A stretch of 21,834 bases of DNA. Source: Bacteroides intestinalis (GTDB lineage Bacteria > Bacteroidota > Bacteroidia > Bacteroidales > Bacteroidaceae). Numbering within the stretch: the first letter of the stretch is position 1; each line of letters begins with the position of its first letter. Positions 1 through 6,930 of the stretch are shown here, one piece after another. The stretch covers positions 1 to 21,834 of the forward strand of contig NZ_QRZF01000036.1 in the NCBI RefSeq assembly GCF_003464595.1, read 5' to 3'. The notes under the pieces were generated by a model, which did no database searches, was not told where the DNA came from, and was given only the letters and a program-made list of their open reading frames with translations. The translations under genes and the position numbers were made by a program.

Positions 1-105
1 AGAAATGCTCACAGCCGATTTCAAGGACAAACGCAACTGTTTCAATATCTCGGAAGGAAGTATTATCCCCTTGCTGTTTCCAATCTGAATAATGTTTGTT
101 ACCAT
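1..105 (-). CDS. MazE/AbrB-type antitoxin, partial (runs off left edge)
   Basis: Thirty-five codons read leftward from an ATG at 103-105 to the window edge with no stop. The protein begins MVTNIIQIGNSKGIILPSEI, which is the typical start of a SpoVT/AbrB swapped-hairpin DNA-binding domain as in MazE antitoxins (the 'I..iGNSkGi.lP..il' pattern). In this family the N-terminal domain binds the operon's own promoter and the C-terminus neutralizes a MazF RNase. No toxin gene is visible, since it would lie outside the window. A good promoter and two copies of an 8-bp palindrome lie just upstream, as expected for an autoregulated toxin-antitoxin operon. If the window were circular the frame would stop after one more codon (36 residues), far short of the usual ~80. 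Family assignment is fairly sure; completeness is unknown. Confidence 0.7.
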   Translation of the reverse strand, partial: MVTNIIQIGNSKGIILPSEILKQLRLSLKSAVSIS

Positions 106-108
106 AAT

Positions 109-169
109 GTTATAACTTTAAAATTGATTATCACAACACAAATATAGACAAAGTTATAACAATACCAAA
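109..169 (-). promoter_or_regulatory. Promoter and palindromic operators of the mazE-like gene
   Basis: On the minus strand a -7 element TATATTTG (139-146) follows a -33 TTTG (166-169) with a 19-base spacer, matching the Bacteroidota consensus. The perfect palindrome GTTATAAC occurs twice: at 153-160, inside the -33/-7 spacer, and at 109-116, between the expected transcript start and the start codon. The two sit 44 bases apart, about four helical turns. This arrangement fits autorepression by the antitoxin; binding itself is inferred. Confidence 0.6.
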
Positions 170-538
170 AGAAAAGCCAACTTTTTTCCATTTTCACCGA
201 TAACCCGGCCAACGGCTGCACTCGTCGGGAGGCTAGTGCCCCCCTTGCCGTGCGGCGCTCCCCGACCTATGATTCTTATCATGTCTTGTGTCCTTTTCTC
301 CGCTTCTAACAAACAAATCTGCATAAAATATAGATTTGCGTTTCCATTTGAATTTTAGTTATTTGATACCCTAACTATGAATAGCAAACAGATAACTGAT
401 TTTTAAAACAGCAGAATGTTTCTGTTTTATTAAAATAAAAAGGGAACAAATTTTTAAGGTAATACTTACGGAAAAAACAGACTTTATAACGTTTCTTTTT
501 CGTACATTTGCAACAATATAATAAAAGCGAAACATATA
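170..538. other. Intergenic region with a GC-rich imperfect hairpin
   Basis: No convincing gene. Most of the stretch is AT-rich, but about 200-270 is sharply GC-rich and contains an imperfect inverted repeat, GTCGGGAG (224-231) against CTCCCCGAC (258-266), with one bulged base. A -7 element TACATTTG (503-510) sits about 30 bases upstream of the RhuM start at 539 and is the likely promoter for that gene; no clear -33 TTTG was found at the standard distance. Confidence 0.5.
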
Positions 539-1391
539 ATGGAGAAGCAAGGAGAAATCATACTATACCAACCGGATGAAGCTGTAAGGTTGGAAGTACG
601 TTTAGAAGATGAAACCGTTTGGCTCACACAAGCGCAGATAGCAGAACTTTTTCAACGTGACAGAACCGTTATTACCAAACATATAAATAATGTTTTTAAG
701 GAAAAGGAATTGGAAGAGAAAAGCAATGTGCATTTTTTGCACATTGCTAATTCCGATAAGCCTGTCAAGTTCTTTAGTCTAGACGTAATAATTTCAGTTG
801 GATACAGAGTTAAAAGCGTAAGAGGTACGCAATTCAGGCAATGGGCAAATAAAATTTTAAAAGAATATTTATTGAAAGGTTATTCTATAAACCAACGGCT
901 CAATGACATGGAATATAGAATGAACAATAGATTCTTCCAAATAGAGAAAACCATTGCTGAACATGATGCAAAGATAGACTTCTTTGTACGCACCTCATTG
1001 CCTCCGGTGGAAGGTATATTCTTTGACGGTCAGATATTCGATGCGTATAAGTTTGCTACAGATTTAATAAAGTCTGCCAAATGCTCACTTGTGCTTATCG
1101 ACAACTATGTAGATGAATCCGTGTTACTCATGTTGAGCAAACGAAACAGTGGAGTATCAGCTACTATTTATACACAAAATAAACGCACAGCTCCAACTTG
1201 ATTTAAACAAACACAATGACCAATATCCTCCCATTGAAGCTAGAACCTACAAAAGTAGTCATGACCGCTTCTTAATCATTGATAATACGGAAGTATATCA
1301 TATTGGGGCATCGCTAAAGGATTTGGGCAAGAAAATGTTTGCTTTCTCCAAACTGGAACTTCCTGCCCATACGATAATTGATGTATTATGA
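539..1391 (+). pseudogene. RhuM-family DNA-binding/PLD-like protein, frameshifted
   Basis: Two overlapping frames together give one protein closely similar to the intact copy at 15538-16374. The first frame runs 539-1201 and gives 220 residues; the second carries the C-terminus to 1391. Around residues 24-60 lies a helix-turn-helix/Bro-N-like region (LTQAQIAELF...). The C-terminal part resembles a phospholipase-D-like domain, with HDRFLIID in the second frame as a degenerate HxK(x4)D motif. Against the intact copy, the reading after Tyr-Thr-Gln lacks one basic residue. Four A's stand where CAA-AAA-ATA would need six, so two bases appear to have been lost in an A-run near 1176-1180. A truncated 220-residue product lacking the PLD motif may still be made. 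RhuM proteins are common on mobile elements; their biochemical role is not settled. Confidence 0.8.
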
Positions 1392-1407
1392 AATAAGCTA
1401 ATCACCC

Positions 1408-1737
1408 ATGCGAGAAGCGGAAGAGAATATAAAATTCAAGATGGAAATTGACGTATTGGTTCCCATTCCACGTACTGTCACCCGTGATTTCACCAGTTTG
1501 AAGCACCTGCGTCAATGGCAGAAACGGAATGACATCGATGGTTCTCTTTACTGTTTTGCACACCGGGAATACCTGCTCAACGAAAAGGGAGAATGGGAAC
1601 AATTTACCGTTATCGGCAAACAGGTAGTGACTATCGGAGAACTGGAAAGGCTTCTTTTGGCAATGAAGCAAAAGGGGTTCAACCAATACAGCCGTGAGGA
1701 ATATGAAGAATTAATGTCTTCATATTTGAAAAAGTGA
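1408..1737 (+). CDS. Small hypothetical protein (109 aa)
   Basis: I do not recognise this protein. It starts 17 bases after the RhuM-like stop and probably shares its transcript, with the serine recombinase following 41 bases later. The product is soluble, rich in charged residues, and without signal peptide or membrane segments. A second in-frame ATG at 1441 (MEIDVLVPIPRT) gives a 98-residue alternative whose start looks as natural as the first. Predicted strands around VLVPIPRTVTRDF and a helical end (LERLLLAMKQKGFNQYSREE) suggest a folded small domain. It has the same length as the 109-residue partner of the second RhuM gene (16378-16707) but no clear sequence similarity to it. Confidence 0.6.
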   Translation: MREAEENIKFKMEIDVLVPIPRTVTRDFTSLKHLRQWQKRNDIDGSLYCFAHREYLLNEKGEWEQFTVIGKQVVTIGELERLLLAMKQKGFNQYSREEYEELMSSYLKK

Positions 1738-1778
1738 AGAATTAAAACCTTCATTACACATTTAAATACGAAAACAGG

Positions 1779-2375
1779 ATGAAAATAGGATATGCCCGTG
1801 TTTCCACCAAGGAACAACATCTGGATATGCAACTGGAAGCGTTGAAGGCTGCCGGATGCGAGAAAATCTTCTCTGAGAAAATGACCGGACGTCAACAAAA
1901 CCGCCCGGAACTGGATGCCTGCCTGAGCTTTCTCCGGGAAGGCGACACACTTGTCGTATATAAGCTGGACCGGCTTGGCCGTTCGCTGAAGAATATCCTT
2001 ACGCTATTGGAAGATTTCAAGAATAGGGGCATCCAATTCACCTCACTGCAAGACAACATCAGTACGGAAGGCGCAATCGGCCAACTGATGAACAACATTC
2101 TCGGTGCTTTCGCTCAGTTTGAAAGAGACCTTATCTATGAGAGAACCCAAGAAGGCAGAAGAATCGCCAAGGAAAAAGGTGTCAAATTCGGCAGAAAGAC
2201 ACTTATCAACAAAAACAACATCGCCAAGCAGAAAAGCTGCATCCAACTCTATGAATCCGGAACGCCGGTAAGGGAGATACAGAAAATATTAAACATAGGC
2301 AGTAGCGGAACAGTATATCGCCTATTAAGAAGGAATGGAATTGCGCTGAAATCCGAGAACAAAAATAACAAATAA
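1779..2375 (+). CDS. Serine recombinase, resolvase/invertase type (198 aa)
   Basis: Small serine recombinase that cuts both strands at a crossover site through a phosphoserine and re-joins them, either resolving plasmid multimers or inverting a segment. The N-terminal catalytic domain begins MKIGYARVSTKEQ with nucleophile Ser9; YKLDRLGRSLKN and GAFAQFERDLIYERTQEGR are the conserved active-site and dimer-helix signatures. A C-terminal helix-turn-helix (about residues 145-190, GTPVREIQKILNIGSSGTVYRLL) binds the site. Length matches Tn3-resolvase/Hin relatives. It lies downstream of the RhuM fragment and small gene in the same direction and ends before a strong terminator at 2455-2482. No paired inverted sites were recognised nearby, so multimer resolution is the more likely job, by inference. 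Confidence 0.9.
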   Translation: MKIGYARVSTKEQHLDMQLEALKAAGCEKIFSEKMTGRQQNRPELDACLSFLREGDTLVVYKLDRLGRSLKNILTLLEDFKNRGIQFTSLQDNISTEGAIGQLMNNILGAFAQFERDLIYERTQEGRRIAKEKGVKFGRKTLINKNNIAKQKSCIQLYESGTPVREIQKILNIGSSGTVYRLLRRNGIALKSENKNNK

Positions 2376-2454
2376 CGAATAAACCTCTGCCCATCCTTCA
2401 AAGATGATTCTCAAAGATCGTCTGCAATTCCACCTCTCAGCAAGATTATAGGAA

Positions 2455-2482
2455 AGTCCCCTTCACGGGGACTGATTTTTTT
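2455..2482. terminator. Intrinsic terminator between convergent genes
   Basis: AGTCCCC (2455-2461), loop TTCAC, GGGGACT (2467-2473), then a run of eight T's (2475-2482). It ends the recombinase transcript. The hypothetical gene at 2488-2886 converges on it from the right, and A-rich sequence on the left side is less convincing for that direction. Confidence 0.75.
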
Positions 2483-2487
2483 TAATT

Positions 2488-2886
2488 TTAATACAATAAC
2501 TCCATGCACTCCTGTACCGCTTTTTCCAATGCTTCTTCCAAACAACAAAAAGCGTCCGCATTACTTTCGGAGTCATACAACACATAATCTCCAGCCCTCA
2601 CAACCACATGCCAGACCGCCACGTTTTGTTCTGTTTGAAACGTATATTCACGAGTCTGTATCATCCATTGGATACATGCTGCCAGTGTCGGGCACTCGCA
2701 CATATACATCGGGGTATTCCTTCCCTCAATATCGGTGCGTAGCCTATCCTGTTTGTCATACCAATACTCACAAGGCACGTAATAGTATAATTCCTTCATC
2801 ATAAGAGCTGTGTCGCTATTAACCAATCTCTCTTTGTTGATTTGTGTAATCAAATTTTCCATATTAGCATTATTTAAGTTGAACAT
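2488..2886 (-). CDS. Hypothetical protein (132 aa)
   Basis: Not recognised. The protein is acidic and cytosolic, with no signal peptide or membrane segment. It has a cluster of aromatic and cysteine residues (YYYVPCEYWYDKQ, MYMCECPTLAACIQW) and a C-terminal helix (CCLEEALEKAVQECMELLY). Codon use and length look like a genuine gene. The ATG at 2886 gives 132 residues; an ATG eight codons later (2862, MENLITQINKER) is an equally plausible start. It stands alone, converging on the serine recombinase across the terminator at 2455-2482. The middle part could bind a nucleotide or metal, but nothing specific is visible. Confidence 0.6.
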   Translation of the reverse strand: MFNLNNANMENLITQINKERLVNSDTALMMKELYYYVPCEYWYDKQDRLRTDIEGRNTPMYMCECPTLAACIQWMIQTREYTFQTEQNVAVWHVVVRAGDYVLYDSESNADAFCCLEEALEKAVQECMELLY

Positions 2887-3234
2887 CTGATTTATTCTTC
2901 AGCTAGATTCAAGACCTTTTCATTTTTTGTATCGGGAAGGTCTTTGGTCAGCCGACCTTTTTTTTGATGTCATTCCCCATCTGAGTTCTGAGCCTTTTTT
3001 CGGCATATCAAGGTCTGGATTGCAAGCAATAAGCCAAGTTTCACTTATGGAAAATGTCGGGAAGACACTTCTTCATCGTTATTTTCCATACAGTAAAGGC
3101 GCATGGCCGTAACTTGCCATTTGCGGAATCCCGAAACCTTTGCCGAGCAAAAAGCCGGACTCGGATCGGAGGAAAGAAGCCGGGGGAGGCAGCCCACAGA
3201 AAGGGCAATCCGATACAATCAAGAAATTAACCTG
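2887..3234. other. Intergenic region with a terminator-like hairpin and a possible short ORF
   Basis: A hairpin AAGGTC (2937-2942) / GACCTT (2954-2959) runs straight into eight T's (2958-2965), resembling a rightward terminator. On the minus strand a 28-codon ORF (2920-3006, beginning MPKKGSELRWGMTSKK) reads basic and gene-like, and its frame stays open upstream to about 3078. It may be a gene remnant. The rest shows no supported gene. Confidence 0.35.
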
Positions 3235-3645
3235 CTATACCCTTGTGCGAGTGAAATAATCCATCATAGACACTACATACCTAAGTAGTGGTATCAATAC
3301 ACCGATCACATATATCATAGCGTAGCCCAAAAGGACAAAAGGTAATGTTTTACGATAAAGACATGCAACAGCGAGCAATATAAACGAAAAAGAAAAGCCA
3401 TAAACCCCATATTGAAAACCGGGTATCAACTCATAAACAGGTACGGGTTCCGGATGAAGCATGGCTCCGGCCACAATAGAATAAAGGCTGGTCAATAATA
3501 TAAGCAGCGTATATAAGCAACTCTTAAGAATCCTGGGATCATTCCTTTTACAATAGAGAATCGTTCGGATATCACTTCTAAGAAACTCAATGCCCAGTAA
3601 GAGAGCCACCATAACGCCTGTATCAAAAGTAGAAAATACATTCAT
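3235..3645 (-). CDS. Small integral membrane protein (136 aa), unknown
   Basis: Four hydrophobic segments can be seen: around VMVALLLGIEFL, SCLYTLLILLTSLYSIVAGAML, YGVYGFSFSFILLAVACLY and TLPFVLLGYAMIYVIGVLIPLL. They are separated by short basic loops (YCKRNDPRILK, YRKT), so an inner-membrane four-helix protein is likely. The longest frame starts at a GTG (3654), but the ATG at 3645 has an AAAGG sequence about 10 bases upstream and is preferred. I cannot name the family. It is transcribed leftward like radC (3822-4448), but a pair of strong hairpins (3745-3810) lies between them, so it probably has its own transcription signal. Confidence 0.6.
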   Translation of the reverse strand: MNVFSTFDTGVMVALLLGIEFLRSDIRTILYCKRNDPRILKSCLYTLLILLTSLYSIVAGAMLHPEPVPVYELIPGFQYGVYGFSFSFILLAVACLYRKTLPFVLLGYAMIYVIGVLIPLLRYVVSMMDYFTRTRV

Positions 3646-3744
3646 TCCGATCACCTTTGGCGCGAAGATATGTATTTATTCTGAAAAGCCACGTCTTTGC
3701 GTATTTTACGATGTCGCATCCGATAGTCCGGGAAGCATTTTTTT

Positions 3745-3778
3745 GGTTCTTTTTTGGGGTGACTGCCAAAAAAGAACC
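3745..3778. terminator. Perfect 13-bp hairpin downstream of radC
   Basis: GGTTCTTTTTTGG (3745-3757) and CCAAAAAAGAACC (3766-3778) are exact reverse complements around an 8-base loop. On the minus strand it follows radC and is followed by A-rich rather than T-rich sequence. On the plus strand it is preceded by T's. It may act as a transcription block or may be a mobile-element end. Confidence 0.5.
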
Positions 3779-3786
3779 CCGAAGCC

Positions 3787-3810
3787 GAAATCCCGGGCAG
3801 ACGGGATTTC
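3787..3810. terminator. Second perfect hairpin directly behind the radC stop
   Basis: GAAATCCCG (3787-3795) and CGGGATTTC (3802-3810) are a perfect 9-bp stem with loop GGCAGA. It lies 11 bases beyond the radC stop codon and only 8 bases from the 3745-3778 hairpin. A tandem-hairpin terminator for radC is the simplest reading, although there is no T-run immediately after it. Confidence 0.5.
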
Positions 3811-3821
3811 TCCCGTCCACC

Positions 3822-4448
3822 TTACCTATTTTGCAATCTTCCCTCGTCCGCATAGCTATAATAGTTATTGCCTGCCACAATCACATGGTCAACCAAACGG
3901 ATGTCTAATGTTTCAGCGGCTTTTTTAACTGCTTCCGTCAAGCGGTCATCCGCACTGCTGGGCTTGCGTGCTCCTGATGGGTGGTTATGTACCATGATAA
4001 AAGATACGGCGTTATAATACAATGCCTGCTTCATGATAACCCGTATATCCACAGGGGCGGTATTTATCCCGCCGCATGAGATACGGACTTTACGGATGAG
4101 TTTGGACGAACTGTTCAGCAACAGCACCCACATCTCTTCAGTAGCTATATCGCACAAAACAGGATGCATCATTTTATAAACATTATTGCTGGATAAAAGC
4201 GCAGGACTTTCAACTTGCCCTTCTTTCAGCCGTTTATATAGCTCAATCGCCGCATAAGCGACTTTTTTACGGCTGGGTGTTAGTGTTTCCAGTACATCAG
4301 ACAAGCACAATCCTTCTATTTCCATCTGTTCATACTTATATTCTTCACGTTTCAGTTTCTCACTGTTCGTCAAGGTATAAATCAACTCGCTGTTTTCCAT
4401 CACCCGATAAACGTCATTCACTTCAAATACGGTTCTCTTCGTTTTCAT
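3822..4448 (-). CDS. radC: RadC-family JAB/JAMM-domain protein (208 aa)
   Basis: The C-terminal half carries the RadC metal-site signature: FIMVHNHPSGARKPSSADD, i.e. HNHPSG followed by S..D, plus an upstream conserved stretch (WVLLLNSSSKLIRKVRISCGG). In RadC relatives this is a JAMM (MPN+) fold; the catalytic role is still debated, although copies are abundant on plasmids and other mobile elements. The longest frame reaches 4517, but its extra 23 N-terminal residues look non-coding. The ATG at 4448 (MKTKRTVFEVND) gives a normal-looking start and length. It is transcribed leftward, away from the origin region, and ends at two hairpins. The alternative, a decayed copy, is unlikely because the metal ligands are intact. 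Confidence 0.85.
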   Translation of the reverse strand: MKTKRTVFEVNDVYRVMENSELIYTLTNSEKLKREEYKYEQMEIEGLCLSDVLETLTPSRKKVAYAAIELYKRLKEGQVESPALLSSNNVYKMMHPVLCDIATEEMWVLLLNSSSKLIRKVRISCGGINTAPVDIRVIMKQALYYNAVSFIMVHNHPSGARKPSSADDRLTEAVKKAAETLDIRLVDHVIVAGNNYYSYADEGRLQNR

Positions 4449-5007
4449 ACTGCCAAAAATTAAAAGATTAATACTCGCAAACATCGCTTGTCGCCCCAAC
4501 CATAAATTTTTCCTCAACTGATTGGGAACAGTGCATTGAAGAGAAAGCGGGAAAGACGGATCAGAACGGGATTGAACTGGTAAATACTACCTCCCGGAAT
4601 GGGAGGATGGAGATTTGGCTTTTCAATATCGGGCGTTCCGGCCACGCCTACCTTCGCAATGTTCCTATCAGTTCAGGAAAAAATCATCATACCTCTCTTC
4701 CGGCATAGCCGGAGCGTAGAGCGTTAGGGATAGCAGGGAAAAGCCTGGAGGGTAACGAGGACTTGCAACGAATAGCCCGGTCAGAAGGGAACGCCCTGAA
4801 AAACTAATTCGGATACAGAAGATGAACAGAACCGCCTTCCAATCATATAAAAAAACGTGAAAATCAACACATACTTCCGAAAAATCTTTTTCCGAAAGTA
4901 CGTATAGGGCATGTGAAGGGAAAATTTATTTTCCCAGTCATTTCTATGTTATCGCTTTGGGGATATTTAAAGGGGTTAGGAGTTTAGGTCTTTATTATGT
5001 ATTTTGG
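4449..5007. other. Region between radC and the iterons; possible gene remnant
   Basis: A plus-strand frame stays open from 4472 to a TAG at 4706-4708 (79 codons) without an upstream ATG. It reads like protein (for example TDWEQCIEEKAGKTDQNG and MEIWLFNIGRSGHAYLRNVP) and is probably the 3' end of a lost gene; I cannot name it. From 4710 to about 4850 the DNA is fairly GC-rich with no gene. From 4850 to 5007 it becomes AT-rich. No terminator or RNA gene was recognised. Confidence 0.35.
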
Positions 5008-5340
5008 TGGATGGTTTTACACAGCCGATACCTTTTATTTAAAAATTTCTCTCTTTTATTTCACTGATATACCGACATATAAAAAAAACAGGGATTACCT
5101 ATTCCCTTCATTAACGGGTGGACGGTTTTACACAGCTGACAAGTGAAACCGGACGCTTTTACACAACTAAAGCAAAAGGAGTGGACGGTTCTACACAACT
5201 AGAAGCAACAAACGGGACACTTCTACACAACTAAAACAGGCAAAGCGGATGACTCCACACATCTAATCACCCCAATAGGGACACTTCTACACAACTAATT
5301 CTATAAAAAACCGTGAAACGTGGACGGTTCTACACAGCTG
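5008..5340. repeat. Iteron array, probable replication origin (8 copies)
   Basis: Eight degenerate 20-bp repeats, consensus TGGACGGTTCTACACAACTA, start at 5008, 5119, 5150, 5182, 5214, 5246, 5278 and 5321. Copies 2-7 are spaced 31-32 bases apart (three helical turns) and the last gap is 43 (four turns), so all lie on one face of the helix. The ACACA core is kept in all; the 5246 copy is the most divergent. The gap between copies 1 and 2 (5028-5118) is AT-rich, including TTTAAAAATT, and could be the unwinding element. The array lies immediately downstream of the convergent rep gene, whose stop is inside copy 8. Confidence 0.85.
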
Positions 5341-6538
5341 GATCGTCCATGTTCACCGCCCCGTCCGTCTCCGGAGATATGAACTCTTCAGGAGCAGGAG
5401 CAACTTCCGTTCCATTGGCACTCTCCAACTCTTCCTGTGCCCATCCTTCCGGAAACCTGCCGAATACAGCCACGAAATCACTGATATATATCTGTTTCTT
5501 CTTTTCTACGCTTTCCGGGGAGTTTGCCCATAAAAGGAACTCTTTATACAGTCCGGCATCTTCCTCCACCTCTTTGATCTTCTTCCTCCTGACAGCCATA
5601 TCCGTGTCCGGGTAGGCAATCTCGACATACAGCCCAAGCAGGTTCTTATAGAATTTCTTCACCACGACAGCATATTGTCCTTCATCAAAATAGTGCAGCG
5701 TATGCCTAGGAAACGAGAACAACACGGTATATGCCCATCTCTCATGATCGCCTTTCACAAAAGAGAAATTGAAATTGGTATATTTCAGGTAAGTATTCAT
5801 CTTTTTCAGTATCGAGGCGACCTTCTTTTTCCGGTCTTTGGGTTCGGCAATCTCTATGCCGAGCTTTTTAGCCAGCTGATCGACTGTCAGCACATAAAAA
5901 GGAGCCTCATTCTTGGTGGTCTTATACTTGATCAGGTAAACCATCTTGGAAAGTTCCAGATAGAAATAGCGGTAACGGCTGGGCAGGCTACGGTAATCCT
6001 GAAGTTCCAAGAGGTTATAGAGCGAGAACATGAAATTCTTTATCTCCGGGCTTACCACTGCCGAGTACAGCCTTTTCGTTGACTTCTTCGTCTTGAAATC
6101 GGTCATTATGTCGAAACGTTTCAAGATCTGCACGAAATTATAGGATGTACGGCCATCCTCGCCAATGGTCGGATAGCAGAGGTTCTCCAATCCCAGTTTA
6201 TAGAGAGCCGCCTCAAAAACCGTCTCGATAGGATGGCTGATTCTCTGTCCTGCCGTGTCGGTACATACATATTCCGGCTGCATATTCTTTCCGAACATGG
6301 CCGCGAGCTGCCGGCTATCCAGCTTGCGCTGCAAGTTGGTACGGTCATACCCCATCTTACGGCAGAAGTCTTCTACGGAGAACCAGGAAGTCCCGAACAA
6401 GTCTTTGAGGTGATAGCTGCCCAGGTATATGATCAGATCGAGCATGACATTTCCACCGGCCTCATACAACCGTTCAATCAGCACGGAATTATAGCTTTCC
6501 CCAAGCACCCTAGGGACACGAATCAGTTCTTTTGCCAT
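5330..6538 (-). CDS. Plasmid replication initiator protein (402 aa)
   Basis: Initiator likely to bind the adjacent iterons and open the origin. The sequence has the look of a RepA/Rep_3-type winged-helix initiator. It has an N-terminal part with FSVEDFCRKMGYDRTNLQRKL (DNA-binding helix-turn-helix style, residues ~50-75). A central segment holds LELSKMVYLIKYKT and LTVDQLAKKLGIEI, followed by a basic stretch PKDRKKKVASILKKMNTYLKY (~235-260). The C-terminal 40 residues are acidic and proline-rich (EEFISPETDG). The ATG at 6538 is preceded by a -7 element at 6582-6589. The assignment rests mainly on the combination with eight iterons that begin at its stop codon; the exact Rep family cannot be fixed by eye. 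TAG of the gene is part of the last iteron (5321-5340). Confidence 0.8.
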   Translation of the reverse strand: MAKELIRVPRVLGESYNSVLIERLYEAGGNVMLDLIIYLGSYHLKDLFGTSWFSVEDFCRKMGYDRTNLQRKLDSRQLAAMFGKNMQPEYVCTDTAGQRISHPIETVFEAALYKLGLENLCYPTIGEDGRTSYNFVQILKRFDIMTDFKTKKSTKRLYSAVVSPEIKNFMFSLYNLLELQDYRSLPSRYRYFYLELSKMVYLIKYKTTKNEAPFYVLTVDQLAKKLGIEIAEPKDRKKKVASILKKMNTYLKYTNFNFSFVKGDHERWAYTVLFSFPRHTLHYFDEGQYAVVVKKFYKNLLGLYVEIAYPDTDMAVRRKKIKEVEEDAGLYKEFLLWANSPESVEKKKQIYISDFVAVFGRFPEGWAQEELESANGTEVAPAPEEFISPETDGAVNMDDPAV

Positions 6539-6581
6539 GATAATACTTACAAAATCAATCCTTTCTCTGTTTTCATTGCCA

Positions 6582-6650
6582 CAAAGATAGGCATACCGGC
6601 CAACATACGCGTCATAATTATCAATCAGTTTTAACGGTATGACCGGTATG
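6582..6650 (-). promoter_or_regulatory. rep promoter with flanking inverted repeat
   Basis: Minus-strand -7 element TATCTTTG (6582-6589), 44 bases upstream of the rep start. Just upstream is an 8-bp perfect inverted repeat, CATACCGG (6592-6599) and CCGGTATG (6643-6650), with another GGTATG at about 6635-6640. No TTTG was found at the usual -33 distance. The repeats could be an operator for Rep autoregulation (inference). Confidence 0.5.
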
Positions 6651-6741
6651 GGAAAAGGAGAAGTACTTTCCTGAAGAATGCTTTATCCGCCCTTCATCAG
6701 AAAGAAAGCATCTTACACCTGTACCCCATAGACATCCTATA

Positions 6742-6930
6742 TTACTTTTTCAGTTCTTCCGATAAAAAGGAACGGTCTATCAATACTTGCACCAATGGTT
6801 TCTCTTTGACAAACTCATCAAGCTCACGCTTTATCAATTTATTGCCCAACCCTATGCGTCGTCCAAATTCCTCGAAATCCTTCCGCCCTACCTGATGAGC
6901 AATTTGACTCCACATTGTCATCTGTAATCG
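6742..6930 (-). pseudogene. hipA: hipA 3' remnant
   Basis: About 60 codons read leftward to a stop at 6742. The sequence (DFEEFGRRIGLGNKLIKREL... KPLVQVLIDRSFLSEELKK) looks like the extreme C-terminus of Bacteroidales HipA-type serine/threonine kinase toxins, where the helical bundle ends in a '..L...SFLs..' motif. The frame runs into transposase sequence near 6915-6930, so roughly the first 80-85% of the gene, including the kinase active site, has gone. No HipB antitoxin gene is present. The exact breakpoint cannot be placed because the two sequences blend at ACTCCACATTG/ACTCAACCCTC. The identification is from memory of the family and moderately sure. Confidence 0.5.

Noticed and set aside
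1170..1200. Programmed frameshift joining the two RhuM frames
   Set aside because: No slippery heptamer with a downstream structure was seen, and the required shift (-2 or +1) together with the missing codon fits a deletion better.
2927..3112. 61-residue plus-strand ORF
   Set aside because: Overlaps a terminator-like hairpin and T-run, with unlikely composition; the opposite strand reads more gene-like.
3590..3928. Plus-strand ORFs of 112 and 83 residues
   Set aside because: They read across the two hairpins and the radC 3' end in the wrong strand and show no domain pattern.
5008..5340. CRISPR-like array
   Set aside because: Repeats are degenerate, spacers are only ~11-12 bases, and the array sits next to a rep gene; iterons explain it.
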